Origin: Heliopora coerulea
Lineage: Eukaryota; Cnidaria; Anthozoa; Scleralcyonacea; Helioporidae
DNA length: 64,000 bases
Direction of reading: 5' to 3'
NCBI GenBank assembly: GCA_030142905.1
Contig: JASJOG010000094.1
Span: 990,501 to 1,054,500, forward strand
Shown here: in pieces, positions 23,625-34,500 of the stretch
Layout of the letters: each line of letters starts with the position of its first letter
How positions within the stretch are numbered: the first letter of the stretch is position 1
Translations under genes and position numbers: made by a program
Notes under the pieces: model-generated
The model's input: the letters and a program-made list of their open reading frames with translations, nothing else
What the model was told of the DNA's origin: nothing
Databases searched by the model: none

Positions 23625-24916
23625 CAGTCGAACCTGTATATAACGGCCCTGTATTAAGCGGCCACCCTCTATTAAGCGGCCAATTTTCAAAGTCCCGATT
23701 TTTTTTCTATAGAAATACTATATTTGTCACCTGTATTAAGCGGCCACCTGTATTAAGCGGCCGCGGCCACAGTTTGCCTCTCCCATGTCTTTCTTTTGTT
23801 ATTATTTTTACCTGTATTAAGCGGCCACCCTCGAAATGAAACCCGAGAATATTTAGGTAAACACGCATATCACATTTTATATGGACTTTATTCTGTTCAA
23901 GTGATCTGTTAACATTGTGATTTAACAAAACATTTCCTATATAACTACACTGTATAACATTTATTGATTGTTAGCATGCAGTTCAGTGTCGCTATTCTCT
24001 ACTCTAAACTTCTCTTTAGCTAGGTTGTTCTTCAGCCATTTGATTGAAAATAGATCGCCTTCAAACGTATACTTGCAGGGATTTCCAGGCCGTGACTTCC
24101 ACCTCTGTTAACGCACTTGCCCTTTACAACAACTTTTCCGCTGTTTGTTGGCCGTTTCAAAAATTTGGTTAGCCATGCCATCAACTTAGGGAAAGGACCA
24201 ATCACTTCGTAATTGTCCGTCATTGCGTTAGGGTGAAAATATGGTTTCGAGGCAGTCTTATGGGCAAACAGATCTTGTTGATCTTGATTTACGTTTTTGG
24301 CGAGCAACTGCCACAGCATTCGTTTCTTTTTTATTTTGCGGCTCTCGTTTCAGTTCAAACAACTCATCGACTTTCGGCTCCCAAATACCCATGCATGCAT
24401 GGTACCCGCGAATATAAGAATCTACGTGAAAAAGTTCCATAGACATCTTAATTTCAGACAGAATTGTAACAGTGCAGCGACAACAGAGTGTCATTCAAAG
24501 CTTCCGCTTGTGATGTAGCTGTCAAAAAGGCGATAAATGTGTTCTAATATTTAGCTGAACCCAAACAATACTGCTCAAGGCGCAGCCTGCGATTACTTTC
24601 GGACTTCATCCACGATGTCTAATAAGAAGCGGAAATGTCTTTCTCTCAGCGAGAGAATTGTTTTCCCTTTAGACATTAGGTTTATATATTCTATCGTTAT
24701 TAGTACCTTTCATTTAAATGTTTTATTTATCATACAAATTGTTTGAAATAGTACTGCTTGTCTTATTCTTTTCTTGAATGAGGTGTTGGTGAAATTTGGC
24801 CACAACCAAGTAGCCCCTCATGGAGTATTTTCGGTCATCCTGTATTAAGCGGCCACCTGTATTAAGCGGCCACTTTTCAAAGTCCCGAGGGTGGCCGTTA
24901 TATACAGGTTCAACTG
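23625..24916 (-). mobile_element. Pogo-type (Tc1/mariner) DNA transposon carrying a HIRAN-like ORF
   Basis: Flanked by TA on both sides (23623-23624 and 24917-24918). The ends are inverted repeats: CAGTCGAACCTGTATATAAC at the left, and at the right the reverse complement of CAGTTGAACCTGTATATAAC. Sub-terminal copies of TGTATTAAGCGGCCAC are repeated in both ends, as in pogo/Tigger-like elements. No transposase is recognisable; the only coding trace is the HIRAN-like ORF. The element is nested in a hAT transposase remnant. Confidence 0.82.
24032..24494 (-). pseudogene. HIRAN-like domain protein fragment inside the pogo-type element
   Basis: Two overlapping minus-strand frames together show DSYIRGYHACMGIWEPKVDE, then REPQNKKETNAVAVA, then EVIGPFPKLMAWLTKFLKRP and VNRGGSHGLEIP. 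This order (RGYHxY-x-x-IWxP; REP-x-N-x-x-D-x-x-AVAV; VIGH-x-P; GLE-x-P) is how I know HIRAN-like domains (named from HIP116/Rad5 N-termini, DNA-end binding) in invertebrate transposons. The frame shifts near 24290, so this copy is broken. Confidence 0.6.
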
Positions 24917-25406
24917 TATCTACCTTTGTTTTCACTCATCTGCTTTACGTTAGGCGAAAAATGCAAGCCACAGTCTGTGGCTTTAACCAATGATTGTCAG
25001 CTTCATCACCTGAGTGGGGTGAGTATTGGCAGAGGCTTCACTTTGAATAGCGTCATCGCATCCGTCCTCGATTGTGGTAGACATACCGAAACAACGGATT
25101 GCGTGGAAAAAGAAAGTTTAGTTTGCCCGTTTGTTTCAGAAGCTTCCAGAAGCTGTCTTTTAGCCTCGCTTTGTATTTGACTAGCTATCGAGATTTCATC
25201 ACAATGACAGGAAAAAAAAAGTCCTGTCAGGAAGCAAGAGTGTTGGAGTGGGAGGAGGCTATATCCCGGCATTATAGCGCCTCAATATTGTTGAAAATTG
25301 GAATAAAAATTCACTAAAAAATTCCGAATAGGATCAAGATGTAGAACTACATCTTACTGTTGGCCCTCCTCAATATGAACCATCTTCCACCACATGGACC
25401 TCGTAC

Positions 25407-25471
25407 TCAGGGTCTTACCTCGGCTCCCAACAGGGGTACCGGAGGTAAGACCCTGGGTACGAGGTTGCCAC
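25407..25471. repeat. Short foldback repeat
   Basis: CCTCGTACTCAGGGTCTTAC is mirrored by GTAAGACCCTGGGTACGAGG with a ~25-base G/C-rich spacer. A small inverted-repeat element. Confidence 0.65.
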
Positions 25472-25711
25472 CACATCTGGCTGGAAGGTAAATGATGCCA
25501 CTGAAAACACCAACACGGTGGCATTAGTCCAGTCTCTTAGGTCCTGAAATTGTCAAAATCGTTGCACACCGGATAATAGCTCGAAATTTTATTTTTTCCT
25601 TTTAGGGTAATCAGAAGGAGTGACAGTGAATCTTATCTTATCGTAGGGTTGGCCAGATATTAACTTTGTTAGATCAAGTGTGATCTTGTAAATATATTAT
25701 CAAACGTTAAA

Positions 25712-26185
25712 ATGAATTTAAATACAGTTTTTAAATATGTGGGTAGAACTAATCAGAGACTTGGTGATAGGATCAAACAACATGTTCCTAGCGTCATTAG
25801 AAATAAAACTCAGCCATCACGTCAACAACCAGGACGACTATGCCGTTCCAGTCAATTCATCAGCTGCGACTCAGCTGTTGGCAAACATCTTTTGTCCAAC
25901 AAGTCTTGCGCCGAAAACTACTCAGACGATAATTTTAGAATTCTTTACAAATACCGTTCCGCCTTTCAATTGAAGGTGATGGAAGCCATTTACATAAAAC
26001 TTAATGATCCTGATCTGTGCCGGCAAAAGGAATTTGTTTTCCAACTATCCCTATTTTGACCCTCCCACATACCGTTGGATCGATGTCATCAGTTTTCTTT
26101 AGACTATATAAGCAGATGATATGTTTCTTTAGTTAGCAGACGTATAGCACTTGATAAGTGGTCTGCCGAAATGCATCGTGCTTTT
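25712..26185 (+). pseudogene. Penelope-like GIY-YIG endonuclease remnant
   Basis: 115 codons with the second half of the GIY-YIG signature (YVGRTNQRLGDRIKQHVP), then CDSAVGKHLLSN, RILYKYRSAFQLKVMEAIYI and KLNDPDL near the end. This C-terminal nuclease is diagnostic for Penelope-like retroelements. The reverse transcriptase is missing (5' truncation). Downstream, around 26148-26175, CTTGATAAGTGGTCTGCCGA resembles a degraded hammerhead-like terminal motif. Confidence 0.78.
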
Positions 26186-27837
26186 TTCTAATCCTTTAGG
26201 CTTATTCTTTACATAGAATTTTACCTCTTTAAGTTTCATATAGTTCTTTTAAGAACTAAACTATCTAACAGTCTTTGGTAACTATGTATACCTCTTTAAA
26301 GCGTATATTACTCTTCATCTTCTCCTACTTTATCTTACATTACCAATCACCATGGTATCTACGTATTTAAAAACTGTGTTTAAATTTGTTACCACGACAA
26401 AATCGCTCTTTTGTTAATATGAATCATTGTATCAATAATTTTAACATGAATGATTACAAGAGGTTTTGTTAACTTCATGCCATGGATCCAATAATTGATA
26501 TATGTTGATCATATTTTCTAAAACATGTGAATCAATGGGTAAGTTATATGACCTATTAATGCTCCACCCTGCAGGTGCTACTCCCTAAACTCAGATCTTG
26601 GAGCATCCCTACATACATAGGCGTACGGGCCCTAATCATTGGGGGGGGGGGGGGGCAGAGACAATCTGCCCGAATCGCTCTGCTCAAATGTTTAGTTAGA
26701 AAAAACCTAGGAATAAGAATTACATACTGTGCACGGCATATATATGGCAACCTGAATGCATGCTAATATCCAAACTCTTGTTCATCGTTACCAATTTTTG
26801 AAAATTTTTCTGTTTTAGTCACGCTTAAAAATTTATTTTTCCCAATTCTACCCGAGCTATTTGCCCGAATCTGGTCTTCTTCAATTTTTTTGGAGGGGGG
26901 CAGTTGCTCCCCCTACTCCACTGGCCCTTCCACCTATGCGTACATAAAATACTTCGCCAGTCTAAATGGAAACTCTATACCAAATTTCATACTTTTATCC
27001 GACCTAGTAACAACTTTTTCCTCAACAAGCCGGACCATAAGAATTTTTGGTCGGCGAGGAGAGACACAAGACACAAGTTTCTTTATAAAGAACTCTTAAC
27101 AAGTCGTAACAAGTTTAGGTTTTTTGCATTTTAATAATTTTATGTTATAATTATACAATATATTAAAACGTGATAGTTCTGAAGACTTTCGTTGTAGCCT
27201 GTAGGTTATTTTGATCCTCGAGATTGAAAACAATAGCAAAAACGCAAAACACCAAACATGAGCAGCTCTATAGTTGAGTATACCCATATTCACCACGACC
27301 GTAAATGATATTGAGCAGAGTTAAAACCAGACGGTAACGATCAAGACAGATTCAACGTTTTGACGTTTGTACTTCATAATGACATGTGGTAATACTAACG
27401 TTCTTATCGCTAATATTACAGTGATACTTTTATAATCTGCGTTTCTCTGTACCTAAGGAACTCTCAATAGTTATATCTTAATAATATATCACAATTTATT
27501 GAATAACTCATCACATATTCGCGTGCACAATCGACTTCGTCAATCGTCGACCACGACGACAATTCTCGACCATCCACGATTGGTTCGGGTCATTTCTCTT
27601 CATTACGCATCTCGTTCGCAAATTTTAAATGCCGTTTTTGTTTTCTAAATTTCGGCAGTTTAAATTTTAAATTAGGGAGATAAAATCAATTGAAAAGTAA
27701 GTATAACAAATTTTAATGATATTAGGTCTCTTTTAATAATACATAGGGCACACGGCTGCCCCCGTGGCTCCGATGTCCTTGCATGTATAAGAAAATAAGT
27801 ATGGAAACGAAAGTGCTTGACGAAGCACTTTTTTGGG

Positions 27838-27841
<4 letters not shown>
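26186..27841. other. AT-rich non-coding stretch with a 15-G run
   Basis: No gene supported. The only distinctive feature is an uninterrupted run of 15 G at 26641-26655. CpG-bearing sequence around 27530-27620 lies upstream of the NLR-like gene but no promoter element is identifiable. Confidence 0.4.

Positions 27842-27884
<43 letters not shown>
27842..27884. repeat. (TA)n microsatellite
   Basis: About 21 uninterrupted TA units. It produces an artificial Tyr-Ile repeat in a minus-strand ORF. Confidence 0.95.
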
Positions 27885-27887
<3 letters not shown>

Positions 27888-28399
27888 CCATTTATCTGAC
27901 GACAGGGTTCACATCGATCGAAATTGGCAAGGCGTGAAGCTAGTAACGTCGAACATGTGAAAATGTTGGTCATGTCAGCGCTGACGAGAGCGAATTGAGG
28001 TACGTATATCGCGTTTTGTATTCTGTGTGATTTGATTTTTGATGGAAGCGGAGCGCAGTTCACATCAAAGAAAGGGCAAACGCAAGGAAGAAACGATACC
28101 AACGTAGAGCAGGCTTTGCTGTCTTTACTTCGGCGATCGAAGTTGGAAGAATCAGAAAAGTCGCTGAGTTCAAGAAAGCCTGATGTAATGAAGTTAGTCA
28201 ATAGTTTGCTCTGCGTTTACATTCAAATATATGAGGACCCAAATTAGAAAATGTTTCTTTCCTTGCTTCTATCCAATTCATGTTTTCCCTTTCTCTGAGC
28301 TAGTATTAAATTCGTTAATTCCTTTATTTATTTGTTTGTCAGTTTTTTGTTCATTTGTGGAATCATTTATTCATGGATACGCCCCATTCACTCATTCAG

Positions 28400-28592
28400 G
28401 TTGATGGTGTGGAAGCAAATAAAAAGTTAAAAAATATCATGCAGCACGGTAATGAGACAGTGAATACCTCGGAACAAGCATGTGGTACATCACAATTAGT
28501 GTCAACAGCTGACTCAACCTTATTGGCTAGTAATATTACAGGCACTGGAGATGATGCTTCTAGTGGGAGACCTATTATGGAGCAACCGTCAG
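28400..28592 (+). CDS. N-terminal exon of the NLR-like gene
   Basis: Sixty-four codons rich in Ser, Thr, Asn and Gly, ending IMEQPSG at a GTCAG/GTAAAG donor in phase 1, compatible with the first SAM exon. No domain recognised. It could be the first coding exon if translation starts at 28355 or 28373. A strong donor-like GAG/GTACGT at 27999 suggests a non-coding exon further upstream. Confidence 0.5.
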
Positions 28593-31500
28593 GTAAAGTG
28601 TTTGGTGAATTTTGTTAAAGCTAAGCCATGAATATTTGCTGATTGACCATGGAAAGCAAGGAAAAAATTACCTTATTATCAGGGGTGTAGGTCTGTGGTG
28701 GTGGTGCTGGTGGTTGTAGATAAGTATAGTTGTGCCAGCAAGTGATTTGGTGTAGTTTTGCTGAGTGACTAGGTGCAGTTTTGGCAAGAATCTTGATATA
28801 GTTAGTACAAATTTTGTGACAATATTAGTGATCTCACATCAGCAAGTCAAAACACTATCATTTATAGATGTATTTTTTGTGTCGTCATGTAATAAAAAGT
28901 AATCATGACATGAGAGGTGATTCGTGATTTTATAAGTCACTGTTCATAAATGACATAAATGAAGGTTGATATCAAAGCAAACCCATGGGAAAATGTTTCA
29001 TGTTGGGAGGACTGAAAATTTCTAGGGGGCTCTGCAGATATGCTCCTCCAGACATTTTAAAATTAGGAGTCAGTGAACTAGAATTTCCTGTGTAATGGGG
29101 TGGGAATATACAGAATTCTGAAGGTTGCAAACCATTATATAAAATGGTCATTCTGGGACATGGATGGATGTTGGGGATTGACAGTAGCATTGATATCAAA
29201 TACTTAAAGGAGTCAGCCCCTTGTTTCAAAATTTTTGGAGGTGCTAGCCTTCCTGCCATCATGAGAGGTTTGTATACACTTTGTATATATGAGGTTGCCA
29301 GGGCTGTGGAGTCTTTATCGCTTGTCAACACTATGCAGTTATCGGATTTATACCATTCTTTGACCTGGTAGGAACTATGATATGTGAGTGCCGTGCCATG
29401 TAGAGCAGGTTCTTGGAAGTTTTTGATTGCCTCTTGTAAGTAAAATAAAAAAAATAACTTTTTTAAGTGTTTATTTTAAAGAATAAGCTAAAACGACTTA
29501 CCTTTCTTACACATGATTGAGCCACTCACAAGCCACCATGATTTAGCAAGTTCATAACTACATGTCTACAACACTTGAAATTCTAATCTCTATTATCTCC
29601 CTCTTTTTAAAAACAAAAATTAGACAATTTTCATTCAGCTACCAAGGTCCAAAACTTTTCAAAACACCTAGCGATGAATTTGACAATGCCCAAGCTGTTG
29701 GTTCTTTTCAATCTAAATTGAAGATTTAGCTTAATTTTTGTACTTGAACACTCCTTGTTAAATTTTGTGAACTGAAAATTAATATTGAAATTCTGACTTT
29801 GGAAAATTGTATTTCTTAATAACGTTGCTCATGTTATCAATTTACAGGCCTCTCACATTCGAAATTTGGTGCGAGCGATCGATCACGCGGGCAGATTATG
29901 TTGCGTGCGTGATTAAATAACAACAAATTGGGGGGGGGGGATTGTCAAAAAAATAGAAAATTTTTCAATTTTCTTGTAATTACATCAAATTAATTCCAAT
30001 ATGAATACAATGTCATATCAATGTTTTTTATAACAAAAGAAGGAACAGAAACATTGAGATATTACTTCAGTCCGAGTCGCTTTCGAATTCCTCTTGGAAA
30101 AGTTCAAATTCACTGTCCTCACTACTGCTTTCGTGTTGGTCAAGTGTTGCGTGGACCTCGTCAACAATGTTAATGGTATTTCTCACTGATGTAATTTGAT
30201 TTGGTTGAGAGACCTTTTTCCTTCAGTTTGATGTCATATATTTCAACAGCACGCTCTATTATGGCCTCTTTCTCTTCTCTGTTCCGAAGTGGGTTGTTTC
30301 TGTCGACGATAAGGCTTTCATTCAAAGCGTTGTGAGCCATTAACAAGCGCCTACCCGAGAGGATGCTTGTGATGGTACTGAATGTTCTCTATACTTGAGA
30401 ATTTGAGCCAGATGAATGGGAGTGTTTTGAAAACAAAACAGTTTGACAGGCGAGCTGAAATTAACATTTGTGTGCGTGATCATTCATGTGCGTAACAAGC
30501 AGGGCGTGTGACTGCGCGATTGTGCTCGTCCCATTGAGAGGCCTGAATTTATTATTATTTCTAATTGTGTAAAAAGGTAGCCGAAATCTCTGCTAAGCTT
30601 GCCATGTTATATTATTGAATACTTGATTTTGTATGCCTTTAGGTGATTAAATAAATTTGACTTTACTTGACTTGACCACATGGCAATACAAGAACACCTC
30701 AGTTTAATTGGTAGAGATGAATTGACTATGTTTAGAGCTCATCAAAAATTTTGAGTTTTTAATAACATACAACTTTCTATTTTAATTTCACAATTCAACT
30801 CACTTTTAAACACATTGCTGTTGCTGACTGTAAACCAATTTTGTGAACTCAAGGACAAGTGGGAGTGTGTGCTACCTCCCATGCCCCTCCTTTAGCTACT
30901 TGACTGCCTATTATAGGAAATTGACACTTCATGAAATTAACTGAAATTTCAGGTTGTGTTAATTTTTTTTGAGCATTATTTTCAGAACACAACTTCAATT
31001 AAGCACTACTTTAGTTTCCATGCCACTATCTTTAATCAAACAATAGAAAAGTTTTAGGTATCTTCGTCACAAAAAGAAACATGATCTGAGCATATTTTTT
31101 TCTGTGGCAAGGGGCCTTTTAACTAAACATTGGAATTCTTTGAGATCAGTCACAGCGGTTTCCAAACTTTGAACTTTTTGCAGTTAAGAATGCTCAGGAT
31201 GGTCATATTCCACAACTGAACCCTTATTTTAAATCTTTCTTTTTAAATCTTTTTTTTTTCTATTTTAAATCTTATTTATGATGACAATTGTTTTTGTTAA
31301 TAAATTTTTTGTTGCAGTTCTTATCACAAAATGTACTCTTTGTGGCATCCATGTTAATTTCCTGCATCTGGAAATATAACTGCTCCTTTACGTTAATTTC
31401 CTTTCTTTTGGAAGATTCACATTAATTTAAGTTGCACAGATTTAATACATGTTAATTAACATGAGCATTAATTTGCTATAGTAAAGTAAATTTTGATCTG

Positions 31501-34500
31501 TTGTGTCAAATGACAAATCAACATGCATTTGTTCATCAGGTCTTACCACAACAATTTTTATATTTAATCTTCAGGTGATTCTGGTCTTGATGTGGACATT
31601 GGTCAGTTCTTAAGTGATCTGCAACTTTTTCATCTGAATGATATTTTTCAACAGGAACAGGTTTGTTGTTCTGCCATAAATTTTCCTGACCACTACTGCT
31701 GTGGCAAATACTGTACTGTTGTGACTGCTGTTTAGATTTACAGTAGTTTGTGTTGTAATTGTGTGGATATTGTTGTGGACCAGAGGTGGTTGCATCATTT
31801 TCTGTTCTTGTTGTTGCTCTTGTTTGCAACTGGAGTTTATGTTCCCTGGTTTAAATCCTGAACAGGATCCTAGGAGGATCCTAACAGGATCCTTGATGGA
31901 TCCTGTTTTTCATAAATCAGGATCTTGTAAGATCCTATAGGATACTTTTTTAAGATCCTGCAAGATGTTGTAATAGTTCCTACAGAATCCTACAGGATCC
32001 TGTAAGATCCTAATTTCTTAAGTAGGATACAGTGGAACCCCGCCTTACGACCACCCCGTTAATACGACCACTTTTTTTTTCCCCAAATGAGAGCTAACTT
32101 TTTTCTTATCTGAAAACCTCGTTAATACGACCACCTCGTTAATACGACCAATGACCATATTTTGATGTCCCCTACTGTTTAATACGACCACTCAATGTGT
32201 TGAGTAATGCCTTTTTGATATCAAATTCTGATATGCGGTGTATAATTATCTTAATCAATTACACATATGGCAAATAATTAACAAGTAAACATTTTTCAAT
32301 ATTCATTTTAATTTTTATTTAACAGACAGAACGTGATTAAATATGTTTTTGGGTCATTTTGTCTTTTTCTTGCCTTCTTTTTTCTGCCACTTTCCTCTGC
32401 TGTTCTCTTTTGGCCACATTCCATTTCGACTCTAACGGATAGGTTATTCGGGATGTTCAGCAGTTTGCTTAGCAAGTCAATGTTCTTTTCCTGCCCCATA
32501 AACTTGTAAATGCATGGAATCTCCATTCCATATCCACTGCCCCGATTGACATCTGTTCCAATAACTTTAGCCTCTGCTTTACTTTTCGAACAGAAAGGAA
32601 ATTCAAAAATTGCAAATGAACTTGTCGGAGTATTCTGCCAAGCTCAAACCGATTAGCTTGAGTGCCAGAAAAACCAATGGAAGCTTACTGATATTTTTAA
32701 ACCTAAAAAAATTTAAATAACTAATATAGGGGTTTATTATCAAGGTTATTCATCTCATTTGGTTAATTTTGTTGAGTTGTGTTCAGTTAATAAAATTTAT
32801 TTGTGGATTATTTTGTGGTTTTAGCATTATGCTAATTGAAATCTGACTCCTTTTGCCATGACATCATTTAAAAAAACATTTGTTATGGATCTGATCCACC
32901 CCCCTTAATACGACTACCCTGTTAATATGACCACCCTGTTAATATGACCAAATTTTTTCATCCCAAAGGTGGTCATATTAATGGGGTTCCACTGTACTTT
33001 CAAGATTCTGCAGGATCCTAGGATGAATATCTAGGGTCTTAATGAGATTCTAAAAGGTGCTGCCTTTAAACTAAGATCCTACATCTTCTAAACCAGGATC
33101 CTATACATAGTTAATGACAATTTGTGTAGGATCCTGGATTTTTGTATGGGATTCCAGTAAAAATTCTTATAAATCCCCTTAGGATCCTAATCAAGGTGAT
33201 CTAGGACCCTAACAGGATCAAAGTAGACCCAAGTTTTAAAATTATTTAATTAAACTAGGACCAGGAACAATCTCCTTGAATTTTTGCATAAAGGGTATAA
33301 GAATTGATCATGAAATTCCCATAAAACACTATATCAAATCTTGTTTTGGTTGAAATGTATCCTTAGAAATCTTTTATATACCCAGTAGATTAGACAGAAT
33401 CTTCTAGCAGGATAATACAACAGTACAACAAGCAGACACAGTTTAAGAAAAAATACTTTATTCCTCATCATTGAGTTACAGTATCAACATTACCATCCAT
33501 AAATTGCAACATAAAGTTTTAAGATGTAAAACAAGAAATTGTGGTCTGAAATCATGGATATAATGACTAGCACATGATGTGGGCTTATTTAATTTATATA
33601 TCAGCTTTCAAATTTAGCTTTCACTATTTTCATATTGGTCATGGTGATTACAGAATTGAACATCCTCATTGTCAATTTATTTAATGCTTTGAAGTTTGTA
33701 CTCATTAACATTGGTTAAATAACTGAGTCACAGATTATGAATGAATTTACAGCTCTTTGATGTTATTCTGCAGTATATAAACTGCAGACTGCATACTGTA
33801 TTTATTAAATATAGAAAGAAATTAACAGTTTTGATGGTGATTGTTTGGAAATTAGCAGAAGGGTGAGTTATAATTGACCCAGTGCAACTGTAGAACAGGT
33901 ATATTTCACCAGTAATTGGTTTTGATCAATTCCATTCAATTCACCATTTGTTTTGATATCAAAGTTTAAAGCCTGATATGTGTAAGTACTAAATATACCA
34001 ACTTGAGTTTGCTGTTTTGTCTTTTAATTTGTTTTCAAACATTTAATTATCTTGTTTTGTTTTCCAAGCTGTAATTTTATGCAAGCATTTTTCATTCAGA
34101 CTGATAGGAATGTCACTCCAGCCTTTTTCTAGGACCTTCTCACCACAGTTTACTGCAATACATCCTGTAAAGCCCAAAAAATTATAGTCATTGGATTAGT
34201 CATAGTTGTATCAAAATGGATGTTGGCAACAGTTGCACCATAACAGAGGGGTTGCTCTCCCCAATTATCTCTATATTTAAGTTTTTGTTCCAGATTAATT
34301 TTAGGGAATATAATGTAATAAGAAACTTCAAATCAAGGACAATTTTTTTAAAGTAAATGGTTTGAACCTGGGAGAATCGTGACATGTTTGAGGAAGTTGA
34401 TCGTCCAGGTTAGTGTAGTCTTGAGAAAGACTGTTGGTTGAAGTGACTGACGTTTCGACAGCCTTAGCGGCGGTCATCTTCAGAGTCAAAAGGAGAGTAA

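Larger units (their letters stand above)
21637..25272 (-). pseudogene. Decayed hAT transposase of the TTF-zinc-finger/ZMYM1-like type
   Basis: Reading the minus strand: a possible N-terminal segment at 25272-25006; a TTF-type zinc-finger region (KEWFQDHNWLWYHSGKRAAF ... FRNWKESKERLEDHE) at about 23622-23400; an RNase H-like core remnant (ITCDEASDILKLDQLSFTVR, with the catalytic-type Asp) at 23184-22843; a further block at about 22822-22607; and the hAT dimerisation region (VPISCATAERRFSVIHGIKS) at 21882-21637. Several frameshifts and stops separate these pieces. A pogo-type transposon (23625-24916) is inserted between the N-terminal part and the zinc finger. Same family as ZMYM1-like proteins that derive from hAT transposons. 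Confidence 0.72.
31855..33240. repeat. GGATCCT-rich repeat, split by a pogo-type element
   Basis: Degenerate copies of AGGATCCT and CAGGATCTTGTAAGATCCT recur over 31855-32027 and again over 32997-33240. They make overlapping short palindromes around GGATCC. The pogo-type element 32030-32994 sits in the middle. No coding capacity. Confidence 0.7.

Noticed and set aside
27722..28201. Minus-strand ORF with a Tyr-Ile repeat
   Set aside because: Runs through the (TA)n microsatellite and lacks any recognisable domain.
28032..28247. First coding exon of the NLR-like gene
   Set aside because: The long frame has no ATG upstream of a stop at 28027-28029, and the frame from the ATG at 28035 ends in a stop after 21 codons. 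No donor gives a convincing in-phase join to 28400.
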